NCBI GenBank assembly: GCA_033085395.1
Contig: MU853185.1
Span: 217,463-281,462, forward strand
Length of the DNA: 64,000 nucleotides
Source of the DNA: Xanthoparmelia taractica
Lineage: Eukaryota > Ascomycota > Lecanoromycetes > Lecanorales > Parmeliaceae
Direction: 5' to 3'
A model generated the notes under the pieces. It had not been told where the DNA came from. It ran no database searches and saw nothing but the letters and a program-made list of their open reading frames with translations. A program made the position numbers and the translations under genes. Of the stretch, positions 22,447 to 33,480 are shown in pieces. Position 1 is the stretch's first letter. Every line of letters begins with the position of its first letter.

Positions 22447-23074
22447 TCACTGTTCTTTTCCCAAATTAACCACGGTGCGGAAAGTGAGCATACCTTCGGC
22501 AGCCCACCCTGGGCTGCGTTTGTGTATTACGCATGAAACTTCAATTTGCTGCGCCGCCTGCCATATCTCAGAGAAAGACGTCACGTCTCTCGACGCAAAG
22601 GGAACTTCTACGCCTCCTGGTAGCTCGCCGTCGGAGAAGAAGTTCAACATTACGATGGCGAGGGTGCATGTACCTTCCAGCTTCTTTAGCTCGAATATCC
22701 ACGTACACGTCGCGACGATATTAATGGAAGATTGCCGGACACTCACCGTGAGTGTACTTCCTCGGTGTACGCATAGATGGTAGTGAGCGTGCAGGAGCCT
22801 TTGGGGAGAGAAATTCAAAATCGATGTCTGAGAATGGTTTTACTTCGGAGTCATATAGTCTTTGTATTGCTCCGATGCAGTCTACCGAAGTGGAGCCTGT
22901 ACCTATCCAGGTAGGATTGTCGGTGCATTGGTTGCCATTTGCTCTCAAGCTAGTTATTAGGCTGCCATCTGTTATGCTGATAGCTGCACTCCAAGCGAAG
23001 TTAAAGAAGACGGAAAAGAGGACGGAGAGACGAAAGACATAAATCGTGTACTGATGAGAATGCGAGAAAGACAT
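22447..23074 (-). CDS. Small secreted protein of a fungal unknown family
   Basis: On the minus strand, exons 23074-22747 and 22673-22447 join across a 73-bp intron (GTGAGT...TGGAAG) to give 184 codons. The leader VFRLSVLFSVFFNFAWSA is a typical signal peptide. The mature protein has WIGTGSTSVDCIGAIQRLY, FEFLSP, MRTPRKYTHGTCTLAIVML and FREIW-like FSEIW. From memory this pattern recurs in a family of fungal small secreted proteins without a Pfam name: an early Cys pair, then RTPRxYTxGxCTLAIVML, then a late Cys. The splice join restores the G-T-C-T-L core expected from that family. Function is unknown; extracellular location is likely. Confidence 0.7.
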
Positions 23075-23485
23075 TATGTACGAAATTTTAAGTCGACTTT
23101 ACCAGCTACCAAGAGAAGTTTTCATTTTTATACCGCACTTGCGGCTAGATGTCGAAACACAAGCGCTGACGCCAGTGGGAGAAGGCGAAAAAGTCGTAGC
23201 CGCGAAAATTTCATTAATGCGGCTCGTGGGTAAGAGCTTCGTCTGACGCAGGAGAGGCATTGGATTATTGTCTCTTCAATTGAGCCCCAGAAAATAACGC
23301 ATTTGCAAATTGACGAGATCCTACAACGTTGCTAAAGCAGACATAAAAGGGATCCCATTTCCATAATAAATACTAAAAGCAATACGCATACCTCAGAACA
23401 ACTTGGAATGGTGGTGACCACAAGGGCGTTACAATTGTTGGGTGGATGTAAAGAGATGTGGTGAAGGGGTCGTCTCTCACCCAGA
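23075..23485. other. Intergenic
   Basis: No ORF with coding character. It holds the promoter of the minus-strand secreted protein and the 3' end of the NmrA-like gene. Confidence 0.4.
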
Positions 23486-24575
23486 CTACTCGAGGCCCTC
23501 AAAAGCCTTGGCCTTGGCGAAGAAGTCCTTCAGTGTTGTAGGCTTTTCGTCTAGGATCTAGGAGACTATTATCAGCTGATGCAGAAACGCAAAGCACAAT
23601 AAGCCGAGCGACGGAAGGGAAAATAACGTCAGCTTTACCTCGAGGCTCTCAGCAAGGCTAGCTTTGCCATAATATCCGTAGTCGTTCATGAAGGCCATGT
23701 TCTCATAGAGTTCTTCCTGGGCCTTCTCTGGCATACCAGCCTTAGCTAGAGCCCCCTTGTAGTCGTCCTTGGAAACCTGCACAAACTTGGCGCTTTCGCC
23801 AGCCTTGGGAAACAACTCCTTGAAGATAGCTATGGCATCAGAGGGAGTGTAATAGTCTGTTGCCGCCAAGACCCTCTTTCCAAGCACCTTGTCGCGATGT
23901 GTAAGAATTCCCTTCACGAACTTGCCAGTATCATTACCAGCATCGAAGAATGGGATGGGAGTGCTGGCCGGCATGGGTAGTGCGATACTCCAGTCGTTCG
24001 AGGGCGGAAGCTGACGAAACATACCACCTGGTAAGTTGGACATGAAGAAGCCTGGCATGAAGAAAGTCGCCGGAGTTCCCAATTCACGGATGTACTGCTC
24101 CACGGCGGCTTTCGAATCAAAGTGCTCCACATTGGGGAATTTGCCGCCTGTCAGCTTTGTAACGTCGAAGAGGGATGACCAGATGAGGTGCTGCACGCCG
24201 CATTCCTTACTTGCACTGTCAGTAGCGACCGACATCATAATGGCGAAAGGCTTCAACCTTTGCAAGGTCAGCAACATTCCGTCCCTGTGTCTTCTCAAGC
24301 TCGGCATCCATCTTGTCCCAATAGTTGGTCACAGCAAAGACGGCATAGGCGCCCTGCAGAGCGGACTTGATCTGATCTTTTGAGTTGATGTCGGCTGCAA
24401 CACACTCGACGCCTTTGGCTGTCAAGGCTTGAGCATTGGGCTTGGATGGGTCACGTGTGATGCCACGGATTTTGAACTCGCTGGCGGTCTTGGGGTCGCT
24501 CAGGATAGATTTGATAACAGAACCACCTTGATTGCCGGTGGCACCAAAGACAACGAGAATCTTTTTTTCAGCCAT
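23486..24575 (-). CDS. NmrA-like NAD(P)-binding protein
   Basis: Three minus-strand exons, 24575-24258, 24205-23639 and 23557-23486, give 318 codons. Intron 1 is 52 bp (GTTGAA...AAGTAAG with CTACTGAC) and intron 2 is 81 bp (GTAAAG...CTCCTAG). The start MAEKKILVVFGATGNQGG carries the Rossmann GxxGxxG motif (residues 11-17). The later segments RGITRDPSKPNAQAL, GVQHLIWSSL and ATFFMPGFFMSNL are typical of the NmrA/HSCARG group. These atypical short-chain-dehydrogenase proteins sense NAD(P) redox state and have lost the catalytic Tyr; some regulate nitrogen metabolism. Which process this one serves is not shown. An upstream ATG at 24671 is out of place, because the family starts at MAEKK. Confidence 0.88.
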
Positions 24576-25486
24576 GATGGAGAATATCCTGCGGGACTTG
24601 CGACAAGAGGGAGCACCCATCCATGTTTTTATAACAGAGCTGCATTGCGGGGCAAGGCTCGGTGGCTGCACTTAGCGGGCTCGGTCTTTTCTCGGACGCT
24701 CCCACTCTTGTCGCGATAGGTCAAAAAGCGATGGAGCGAGCCTTGTGTTACCAATCGATTATCTGCCTTGGAGTGGCAGATTCGTGGCATTGTATGGCAG
24801 AGAAAGGTAGGCTGAGCAGATGCTGATGAGATGCTGAACAAATGCTGATTCAAGCGGGACGCAAGAAAATCCGAGAGCTGAACGGAATGCCAAGAAACTA
24901 ATTCCCTTAAATTGGCAATATAGGGCTGAGGGCGAGTCCATTTGGGAGAAACCAGGTATCCAGAAAAGCGCAATGGTGCAGATAATAATATAACAATCCA
25001 TGGAGTATTCAAGACAAACGTTTGGCTGAAGTTGAAAAACACTGTGACTGTGACCATCTATCTAGAATCATTCATTATCTTGAATACAACATACCTGACC
25101 CTGGAGTATGAAACGTTATACCAATCTCCGCAGGGCCGTCTCGCCCGTAACGCCCGACCACAGTGTTGGGCTCATCAGCCTTGTTTATAAATGACCTCTG
25201 AGGGCTTACAAACCTCTTTGACTTTCCCAAGCTTCTACTTCCCTCTGTCGCTTGTCTCTTGGTCATGCTTTCTTCTGAGTGGCTTTTCGGCCACCGTGCT
25301 CTACCAAAGCAGTCCTATCAAAGAGAATCCCCAACCCCCACCTTCTTCTTGGCTGTTTCAAATATTACCTTCACTTCTATTTCTAAGAATACTAGAGGCT
25401 TGTAATTATACAGCCTTTCTGCTTATCCTTCTGTTTTCTGTAAGAATGCTGCTTTGTCCAATGCTCAGCACCCAAATCTTCACCAC
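24576..25486. other. Intergenic
   Basis: No convincing gene. The ORFs at 24629-25057 (minus) and 25191-25571 (plus) are hydrophobic, without motifs or codon bias. The short repeat GATGCTGA/AATGCTGA (about 24820-24850) is present three times. Confidence 0.35.
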
Positions 25487-26596
25487 TAGAATCACAAGGA
25501 TCCCTTGGGAGCAGCATCACCCAGCTCCACTGCATCCACACTTCCAATCTCAACCTCGTCCGCCGCGGTAGTAAAGCACAATAGCTCCCCCAACCTCTCC
25601 TCCGTTGCCGTGAGAAGCTCGTCCCGCAGCGCATCAGGTACCGCTCCAGACAGCGCCGCGAACGGTACCCGTACGAACAGCAGCGCTGACTCCAGCTCTA
25701 ATATCGGGCCAAATGGTATCAAAGCTGGTATTGCTGGATTTCCATCTTCAAGATGACCAACAAGGCGGCACTCGAGCAATTTACCCCCCATGTCTCGTGG
25801 TATCCAGAGTAGTGGCCCAATACCGTTGATTTAATCAGCGGTGGAATTGCTTTCAAGGGCTTTGGTATGGTGAGCTCCCAAGATTCTAATCGTCATTTCT
25901 CGACCGCACGCTGCTGCCTCGTCATATTCAAGTACGAAGCACTAACCACCCAACAGCTATGGGGCAACGTTCACCCCAACGAACCCGACTCTACCGCGCC
26001 CATCCGCATCGGGACGCTGCATAAGGCGAAAAGACCGCTACACTGCCTTTGAGGACCTCTCAACATCGCAAGCCCCGGAATACATGATGGGTTTCTATGA
26101 GCCACACTGGCAGACCCCATACTCCAGCAACATGGCCTCCGTCACCGCCACCACCGCCTGGAAGTCCACTCTCGGCACGCCTGCCAAAAATTTCACCGGG
26201 TCCCTCTCTATGGCTACGCAGTAGGACGAGAACTGGCTCACGCCGTTCATGGAGGCGCTCGGGGTCACGGAACCACCGTGGGACTACACTTGCATTCACA
26301 TGAAGAAGAATTCTTCCGACGGAGTGAAAGAGGAAATGGGGTATTAGTGGAACAAGTACGGGGAGCCGACTTGGGTGTTCGAGTTTGTGTGCGTCAATGA
26401 TAAAGGTTGGACTATGCGCGATCAGGATACAATCGATACTTTCATTCTGGAGGTCGTCAACCCTTTTGAGAAGAACAAGAGTGTGGTTGCCTATGGATAC
26501 GGTAACAGAGCTGGACAGGGCGCTGTGTAGCCCTTGCTCAATAAAATGACTGGAGGCTTGACACCGAATGGGACCGGTTATTTGAATTCTCTTTAG
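25487..26596 (+). pseudogene. Dead GH128 (Asl1-like) glucanase gene
   Basis: A Ser/Thr-rich linker (25505-25725) leads into GIKAGIAGFPS, then a frameshift near 25750. Next come TNKAALEQFTPHVSWYPE, TAG 25810-25812, WPNTVDLISGGIAFKGFGM, a preserved 87-bp intron (25870-25956), then LWGNVHPNEPDS. A frameshift follows near 26030; then YMMGFYEPHWQTPYSSNMAS, TAG 26222-26224, ENWLTPFMEALGV, TAG 26345-26347, WVFEFVCVNDKGW, TAG 26528-26530, and a natural end at 26594-26596. The fold is that of glycoside hydrolase family 128 (glyco_hydro_cc), beta-1,3-glucan enzymes of the fungal wall; both presumed catalytic Glu (FYEPH and FEFVC) remain. Four stops and two frameshifts rule out a product. The stops fit CAG to TAG or TGG to TAG. 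Confidence 0.75.
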
Positions 26597-26698
26597 GAGA
26601 AGCCATGTCCTGGTGCACAATACTCTGTAAATCTGACCCTATGTGCGGCTGTGAATAGTTCCCTTGAGTGCCATCACCGCCTACTTTATTCTAGAGCC

Positions 26699-26989
26699 TT
26701 ACGAGACTCCATCAGAAGCAATCAACAATTGGAACCCGATCATAGAATCCTCGACTTGTAGTGAAAACATCTCCCCTTCATGCATAACTTTTCCCACCCA
26801 GCTCTTGTAGCCTTGACAGTCTTCGTTAGAAATTAAGCTTCGGTATTTGTGTCTTTTAGATATTTCTATAGCCTGCTTGTGTGGAATTCGAAGCTTCTTC
26901 AAGGCTACTGCTCGTCTATGCGCGACTATATTGTTGAAATAGTCAAAGATAGTGCTTGTAAGTCTTTTCAACTCCTCCATTTCTGCCAT
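26699..26989 (-). CDS. Small hypothetical protein
   Basis: A 96-codon minus-strand ORF, charged and helical (MAEMEELKRLTSTIFDYFNN, RAVALKKLRIPHKQ), with neither a signal peptide nor a membrane segment. It has plausible codon use but no known family, sits in a region of decayed genes, and could be chance. Confidence 0.3.
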   Translation of the reverse strand: MAEMEELKRLTSTIFDYFNNIVAHRRAVALKKLRIPHKQAIEISKRHKYRSLISNEDCQGYKSWVGKVMHEGEMFSLQVEDSMIGFQLLIASDGVS

Positions 26990-27033
26990 ATTGTACAGAT
27001 AACAACTTCAAGAATTCGACATTCCAGATGAGC

Positions 27034-27490
27034 CAATGGAAATTTAGGAGCTGCGTCGAGACAATCACCTGCTTCACGAGCGCCTACTCCTTTGCTAGAC
27101 CCCGTCTTCACTTGTGTATCTATCAGCCGCTTTGGATCGACCTACTAGTGGGAGTCCGGGAGCTTTGTCTGGGCGATCACCCTCTTCACGAAAGTCTATT
27201 CCTATCTTAGATTCCCCATCTTTACATACTTGAGTGGATATTGACTACACCAACCAACATTTCAAGTCAACTAGTGAGAGTCGAGGAGCTTCGCCACGCC
27301 GATCACCCCCTTCACGAATGCCTAATCCGCTTAGACGAGCCGGACCATACCGGCATTGCTATATGGTAGACCCTCATCTTTGCATACTTGCGTGGATATT
27401 ACCCACAAGGAATCGATAGTTCAAATCAACTAGTGAGAATCTAGGAGCTTCGCCACAGCGATCACCCCCCTCTACGAACGCCTATTCCTG
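27034..27490 (+). repeat. Decayed tandem repeat, formerly coding-like
   Basis: Four related units begin at about 27034, 27143, 27270 and 27429. Each starts ACTAGTGAGAGTC..GGAGCTTCG (the first is more diverged), followed by CGATCACCCCCTTCACGAA and GCCTATTCC. Spacing is 109-159 bp. In each unit one frame reads a similar peptide (SRGASPRRSPPSRMP, PGALSGRSPSSRKS, NLGAASRQSPASRAP), but no frame runs through all units. This looks like a former coding repeat that has degenerated. Confidence 0.55.
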
Positions 27491-27559
27491 TTAGAGAAGC
27501 CAAAAGATGGCCGTCAACATAACACTTTCGCCCCCAAGGTAGCACCTATTGAACAGAAC

Positions 27560-28740
27560 CACAACCCGTCCACGGATCTTTCAACGGAGGCTTCATGACG
27601 CAGTACATTGTCAACGTTACCCATCAGGTAAGCCACAGCAGCCCGAAGTGAGGGGCAAGCTCCCCAAAACATGGGTACCCTCCAAGGCGGCACCCACGGC
27701 TAAAACGCCATATGCACGTTCCCGTTAGTCATTGACAAGGCCATCCACTCACTGAGCGTAGATGTGCCAAGCTGCCTCAACTGTAAATGAGCGTACAGTG
27801 CTGATCCCTGTCAATCAGAGCGTAAAGGTCTCGGGAGAAGACAAGCTTGCCCGTCATGCCAACCTTCTCAGGCTTCATGGAGGGCTGTTGACCTATCGTT
27901 CTTGTTAATGCTGAGCGGGCCTGCGACATGAGTGGCGAACTTTGGGACAGAAGCTTGCGACTGGATTACTTGCAGAAGAATTCATTAGCCTGGCAAGGAA
28001 AGTAGGCTGCCTCGTCGGAGGATTCTTCATGCACGAGGATCAAAGCGACCGGGTTTCCAAGTGGCCTAGTGAATCATCCATCTTCTCATTAGCCGCTTCC
28101 CTGTTATTTCGACCTCTGCTAAGCGTCGAACAAGTGGGAGCTCTTACCGTGGGAGAGAAGCTGCAACGGTTTCAGTATTCCTTCCTCAGTATCATGGGTA
28201 TTTTTACCGCTGCTCATTTTCATGGGTTAATTTGGGAGCCGCGATTATCGACAGCGTCAAAAATCAGGTACAAATAAGCAGAGTTTCACTGATTATGGTT
28301 AATCTTGGCAACGAAACCTCCCTATCGTGCACGGTTCAGGCGCAGGGCTGGCGCCAGTTGATACTTCGACATGTAAATTTGGACCTTCTACGTTTTGAGT
28401 ATTTGCATACACCTAGATTATCTCAATACTCGGCTAGTCATGAGACCTAAGAGACCTATCCATTTCTATATTCGCTTGGCGCGGGAGACTCCATTTTCAG
28501 CATGCGTGACTACGGGTGTAGCCACTCGTTGGGCTCGCATGGACCTCATCCGATACTGCATTTACTCCGACCATACCTTTCCCGCTTCAAATAGACGCTA
28601 GCTTGGTCGAGATTATGGTACCTAGGTACAATGATGGGAATAGCTTTGGGATGCAGGCTGAGGTTCCGGGATACGTGACCATCGGCAAGGTCGCTCATTG
28701 GTACACGGAGTCTATCTGGAGTCTTTGATCTTGGATTATC
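27560..28740 (+). pseudogene. Unidentified decayed coding region
   Basis: Fragments of coding-like sequence in changing frames include QYIVNVTHQ, QAPQNMGTLQGGTHG (about 27655-27700), VNQSVKVSGEDKLARHANLL (about 27810-27870), a 111-codon frame at 27942-28277 (EEFISLARKVGCLVGGFFMH) and LVEIMVPRYNDGNSFGMQAE (about 28610-28670). Stops and frame changes separate them. I cannot name the family. It continues the gene graveyard that starts with the GH128 relic. Confidence 0.25.
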
Positions 28741-29277
28741 TTGGTAGACGCGTCCTTTGATGTGTTATCGGCTGTCTAAAGCCTCCATGCCAGTCATTCT
28801 GGACCGGAGGACATTTCATCTCGGATCGGTCAGACTCATTGAGGTGTGCTAATGATGTCTTGATGCATTGTATGCCAACCGATTTTATGTGCTTGGAAGA
28901 CTGGTGGGACCGAGGTTACACTTTCAATAGCCTTGTGTCTCTAGCTCCAGAAAGGAGCCAGATCTGTTGGGCTTCACTTGTCTCCATTATGCTGCTGAGC
29001 TCGCGGGTCTTTCCAATTGCAATAGGTGACAGGAGACAAGTATAAGAGCAGCTTCTGTTTGACCACCCTCAGTACATCCATTCAAACATCATCGAGCTAC
29101 TGTCCTCTGACCTGATTTTCTGTTCAAACCGTCAGCCTCTTACAACTCCTCATCTCCTCTTTCTTCTCTGCATTGCAGATCTCGACTCAGCCAACCTACC
29201 TTGTGATTGAACCTTGCTGCGCTGGCATTCGCAACAAGATCACCAAATTCTACCACGTTCGGTAATTGTCCTCAACC

Positions 29278-31296
29278 ATGTCCTTCTCCAACGATTGTCT
29301 TGCCGACGGCGACCGTGCTACATACATGGACATGCTGTGTGAGTACCGTCACAAGGCATCATATGTTCAAGCTACTGACATAGGATAGCCGATCTCCAGA
29401 CGCAGTCAACGGATTTGGCGTACCCAGACCCAACAAACCTTATCACACAACCACTTCTCTACCACGAAGGTCCTCTCCCTGGGACAATCGATCCATACCC
29501 CCAACCTTGGGCAGCCGACGTGAATGACATGCAGGTTGAGGATCACATCCTGCCTAATTTTATGCAACATCCAGGAGCGCTATCGCGAACATCAGGAGGA
29601 ATGCCTGAATACTGCGGTCCATATCAGATAGAACCAATGTCACAAGCGTCAGGAGAGATGTCCGGCTACTGCAGTCTAAATCAGTCTCAAACAACGTTAC
29701 ACACACAAGGACCGATGACAGCCTACCACAGTCCATACCAGATACACTTGGTGTCACCGACACTAGAACAAATGCCTGACTACTGCAGTCACCATGAGAC
29801 TCAAACGTGGTTACAAGGACAGGAACAGATGGCCGCCTACCACAGTCCATACGAAACACAACTGATGTCACAAACACTAGAACAAACGCTCGAACACCAC
29901 AGCCCGTACCAGACACAACCCACGTCAAGAGCACCAGCACGCATGCCCGACTACCGTAGTCCATATCAGAGAGACCCGCCGATAACTGACCCCGGGATCA
30001 ACCACCAGTTACCTTCTCCTACGTCGCTCTCGCCCGAGGATAGTACTACGTTTCAGGGAGCCAGGAGCCATCAAAAATGCAGGAAGACAATGTCACCCAG
30101 CACCGAAAATGATGAAGAATATCTCCAAAGTGGCAATAAAAGTGTTCCATCGAAAAAGCGGAACAGGAGGAAGAGGAACCCTGCCACCCTGAGCAGCCAT
30201 GCACCTGCCCAGTCTCTCCAACAACCTGATCTGGGCAAGCGGTTGAGAGCAGCAAGCGGCCAGAAATTGAGCAGATTAGGACAGCTCAAAGCAAAGCTTG
30301 GAGACACAATGGGCTCTGACCACAGAGCACGGGAAAAAGTCCTGTGGGAAAACGGAACCATGCTTGGATGGGTAAACAACGAGTGGAGTACGTTGGTGCG
30401 ACGTCCACCTATACGGATCGCCAAGACTGACCCGTTACTAGAGCCCGCAGTGTACCACGCCGACGTTCGGGAAAAATTGATCCTTTTGGATGCTCAGCAG
30501 CCTGGAGCACCAGGTGAGTCACCGCGGCCAACGTGTCTCCGACTTGAGCTAATGAGAATAGTCTGGGAAAGGGGGATGTCGCTGAATTACACCAGTTACA
30601 GCCCCGTCACGCAAGACTGGACCTCAGATCCAGCCTCGATAAGGGATCTGAAGGGCCGACAAGTTTGTCTGATGCGCCGTCCTCCGGCGGACTGGACCCA
30701 TAACCCAAAAACCGGGTTTCTCACGCATGAAGGGCTGTTCATTTTAGACGAGAACAACAGGCCTATCAAGGATTTCCCAGGTGCTCCCCTCGCGCTAAGC
30801 AACAAAGCTCCAGCACATTTGCTAGAAGGCTTGCGACGAACTTTCGGCATGACGATCCCAGAGTAAGTCCGCACAAGCACATTTCCGAATAGCACGCTGA
30901 TCAAAAACTTCAAGCGCGAGCGCCCGAATGCCTATACGAGATACCCGGCTCGGTCCGAAGCGTGTGCAGACGAACACGACTTTCACCAACCGTGTGATGC
31001 TCTGGAAGAACAAGGTGAACAAAGGAGGACGCGAGATTATGTTTCCTTGGCTTGACAGGACCAAGAACAAGGCAGCCAAAGAGTGTGCCAACACTTCATC
31101 AAGCCCGCAGAACGATGAGGAGGAGGAGGTAGACTCAATCTCAGACTTGGTGCCTTCGCCGTCGATGAATATGAGTGAGGCCTCCAGGAGCCCCGACGAC
31201 CATCTCTATCCGTTTATGGAGGAGGCCTCTGCGGCAATGACGGCGCCGAACGGCTTCATACAGCACCAAACATGGCATGCCGGCCCACTACAGTAA
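29278..31296 (+). CDS. Unknown protein with 19-residue repeats and an NLS
   Basis: Exons 29278-29338, 29389-30862 and 30915-31296 (introns of 50 and 52 bp) join to 638 codons. The first exon was added because its donor (GTGAGT), a branch CTACTGAC and the acceptor GGATAG restore a Met start. Residues 90-205 are six and a half 19-residue repeats (consensus PYQTQxMSQTxEQMPDYxS). A basic cluster KKRNRRKRN near residue 270 looks like a nuclear signal. A conserved-looking block follows (LWENGTMLGWVNNEWSTLVR, GMTIPDASARMP, FTNRVMLWKNKVNKGGREI), then an acidic tail. From memory, similar blocks occur in uncharacterised Dothideomycete proteins. No domain name can be given; a nuclear location is inferred. 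Confidence 0.75.
29562..29975 (+). repeat. 57-bp coding minisatellite
   Basis: Six full and two partial 57-bp units within the unknown gene (full units about 29619-29960) stay in frame and encode 19-residue repeats rich in Gln, Ser, Pro and Tyr. They differ by point changes only, with no length change. This suggests purifying pressure on the frame. Confidence 0.7.
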
Positions 31297-31437
31297 GAAG
31301 CCGAACTTTCAGAAGCAGCGGGCATGCCGAGCGCGGTGTAAGTTCATGGTTAGCTGGGCACAGATAGTATGTAGGCGAATAAAAGCAGGCAGCCTGTGCA
31401 ATGCACTGAGCTTCTCAGTGACAATCCTGCCTGCGCG

Positions 31438-31740
31438 AATGACAAACAATGTCCCATCGCTCGATACATATACCGCGAGCTGTCCCTTTACCTCCAATCT
31501 TGCCCAACCGTATATATACCCTTCGCTTAGCCACCAAGCCGAACTTTACCAGTTCCTTGCAGCAACGGGAAAACCGGGTAGATCGTACTTTCATGTTGGC
31601 TGAGCATAGAAGCAAATAAGACTAGGCAAACCTGGGTAAATGACAAATAATGTCCAGTCAGACAATATATACTCTCCCTGTCATCCCTTTCCCTCCGATT
31701 TTGCCCAACCGTATATATACCCCTCGCTTAATCACCACCA
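31438..31740. repeat. Direct repeat of about 100 bp, two copies
   Basis: 31438-31540 and 31639-31740 share AATGACAAACAATGTCC (copy 2 has A for C), a CTGTCCCTTT/CTGTCATCCCTTT block, and TTGCCCAACCGTATATATAC followed by CCCTTCGCTTA/CCCCTCGCTTA. The offset is about 200 bp. They follow the unknown gene at 29278-31296 and do not code. Confidence 0.65.
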
Positions 31741-32265
31741 TCATATATATACTGAACGTCGCACCAGACGCCGCCAATGTCCCGGCACGTACCAACTCTG
31801 TCATGATGATACCATTCAAATCTAGAACCAGCCAATCCCAACGCCGCACATGATACGAAGTGGTTTAGCACGACAGATTCGGGGCGCCGGGATAACGACT
31901 ATCTATCCCAACTCGCAACGAGTCCGAGGTACGGTTGTTCGCAAAGACCACAAGCCATCGATACTGCTCTGACTACCTCAGTCGGGCCCGAAGAGAACGA
32001 AAACATCGCGTTTTTTTGGTTTCGAAGAGGAGCCCCTTCTGTGGGCAGAGTGGAATTCAGACACGGCGGAAAACTGGTTGGGACCTGACGGAATGTTGCC
32101 GGAGTTGTAGAGCGATGAAGGGTAATGGTGCGACGAGTTGTACTGGCATGACTCGGAGAAGACGAGATCAAGATATATATGATGACAGTTACTACCGGAT
32201 GTACAATGCATGGCGCCCTGGGTGGAATTAAAGTCACGTGTTTGTTAGTGGCTATTTAGCGCATT

Positions 32266-32896
32266 TACAACAGAGTTTCCAAAAAGTCTATCCGCACCCT
32301 ATTAAATTTTTATTTCAAATCTATATTACAACGTGATTATCTATTAAATTAATATGAAATTAGAATAGATAATACTTTAAATATTATTCATTAATTTTCT
32401 TTAAAGAGATTTTAAAAATATTAATATTTAATTTATATATATTAAGATTTAGATTAAACTCTAAAAAAGAAATATTATATATTACTTAATAACTAAAATA
32501 TTATAGTATTTAGAATCCTAATATTAGCTTAGTATATTTATTAATATTATTATATAAAAATATTAAAATCTATTTAAAGTATAGATCTTTACTTATTTAG
32601 ATATTTATTAAGTCTATTTTAAAAAAAGCGAACTTTCGCGTTCTTCCTCGCGTTTTTCGCGAAAATTCAAGAAAATCTATCTCTATCTTATTTATCTTAT
32701 ATAATAAGAACTATAAAAGATATAATTCTTAAATTTAAAACAATATATTAAAAGATATAAATTAATATATATACTAAGTTTAAGATCTTTATAATCTATA
32801 ATTATTAATTAATAATCTAATATAATAAGAATAAATTCGGTGAGAGCGTGGCAAAATTTCGGAGGTGCGGATAAACTAGTTGGAATCTCTGTTATA
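32266..32896. mobile_element. AT-rich element with 33-bp terminal inverted repeats
   Basis: Left end TACAACAGAGTTTCC... (32266-32298) and right end ...GGAATCTCTGTTATA (32864-32896) are inverted repeats; 28 of 33 positions match. Both start with TA, the target used by Tc1/mariner/Fot elements. The 565 bp between them are extremely AT-rich with no ORF, as after RIP. At about 631 bp it is too short for an intact transposase gene, so it is a MITE or internally deleted DNA transposon. The family is an inference from ends and size. Confidence 0.7.
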
Positions 32897-32949
32897 GACT
32901 TATAGTACTTTCATAGAATAATGTATACGCATACTTGGCATCACGACTT

Positions 32950-33480
32950 CCTACCATCCTTGAACGACTTTGAGAGGTACACCTGTTAGATTACTTTGAC
33001 AGTTGGAAAAAAGTGAAAGCCCAAGTGCCTTTGTATTCAAGGGAGCACCATCTCCTCAACGTCTTTGAAAGGGCACGCTATCGGAAAGACTAGACAATCT
33101 TAGTCAAGTGAAAAGTGAGAATTCGATCTTTCGAGGAAGGGTAAGCTTTTTCGTCGCTATGAAAAGATGCGCTGCCACGAGAAAGTGACGATAGTAGAAA
33201 ATTTAAAGCTGGAATTTCTGTCCATTCGCGGGCGGGTAAGTTTTGTCAGCGTCTACTAAGGAGGTGTACTGCCAGTAACACTCGACGATGCTAAAACAGG
33301 AGGCCTAGAATATTCCTCCGCTCAAGGGAAGAGGATTTTATTTCAACGTCCTTTCGAAATTGCTGCCAGATTAACTCAATATGAAAGCTAACGTCTCCGC
33401 CTTTGTAAGGAAGGAAGGAAGGACTTATTCAAACGATGTTTAGAGGTACGCTATCACTAAAACTCGATAACTGTAACAAT
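32950..33480. repeat. Degenerate satellite with period about 86-99 bp
   Basis: Six related units start near 32961, 33060, 33152, 33251, 33348 and 33434. Each has a core like CGTCTTTGAAAGGGCACGCT followed by a run of GGAAAGACTAGACAATC-like sequence. Another weak copy (AAGATGCGCTGTCGGAAATG) lies near 33697. The units are strongly diverged. They flank the inverted-repeat element and carry no gene. Confidence 0.5.
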
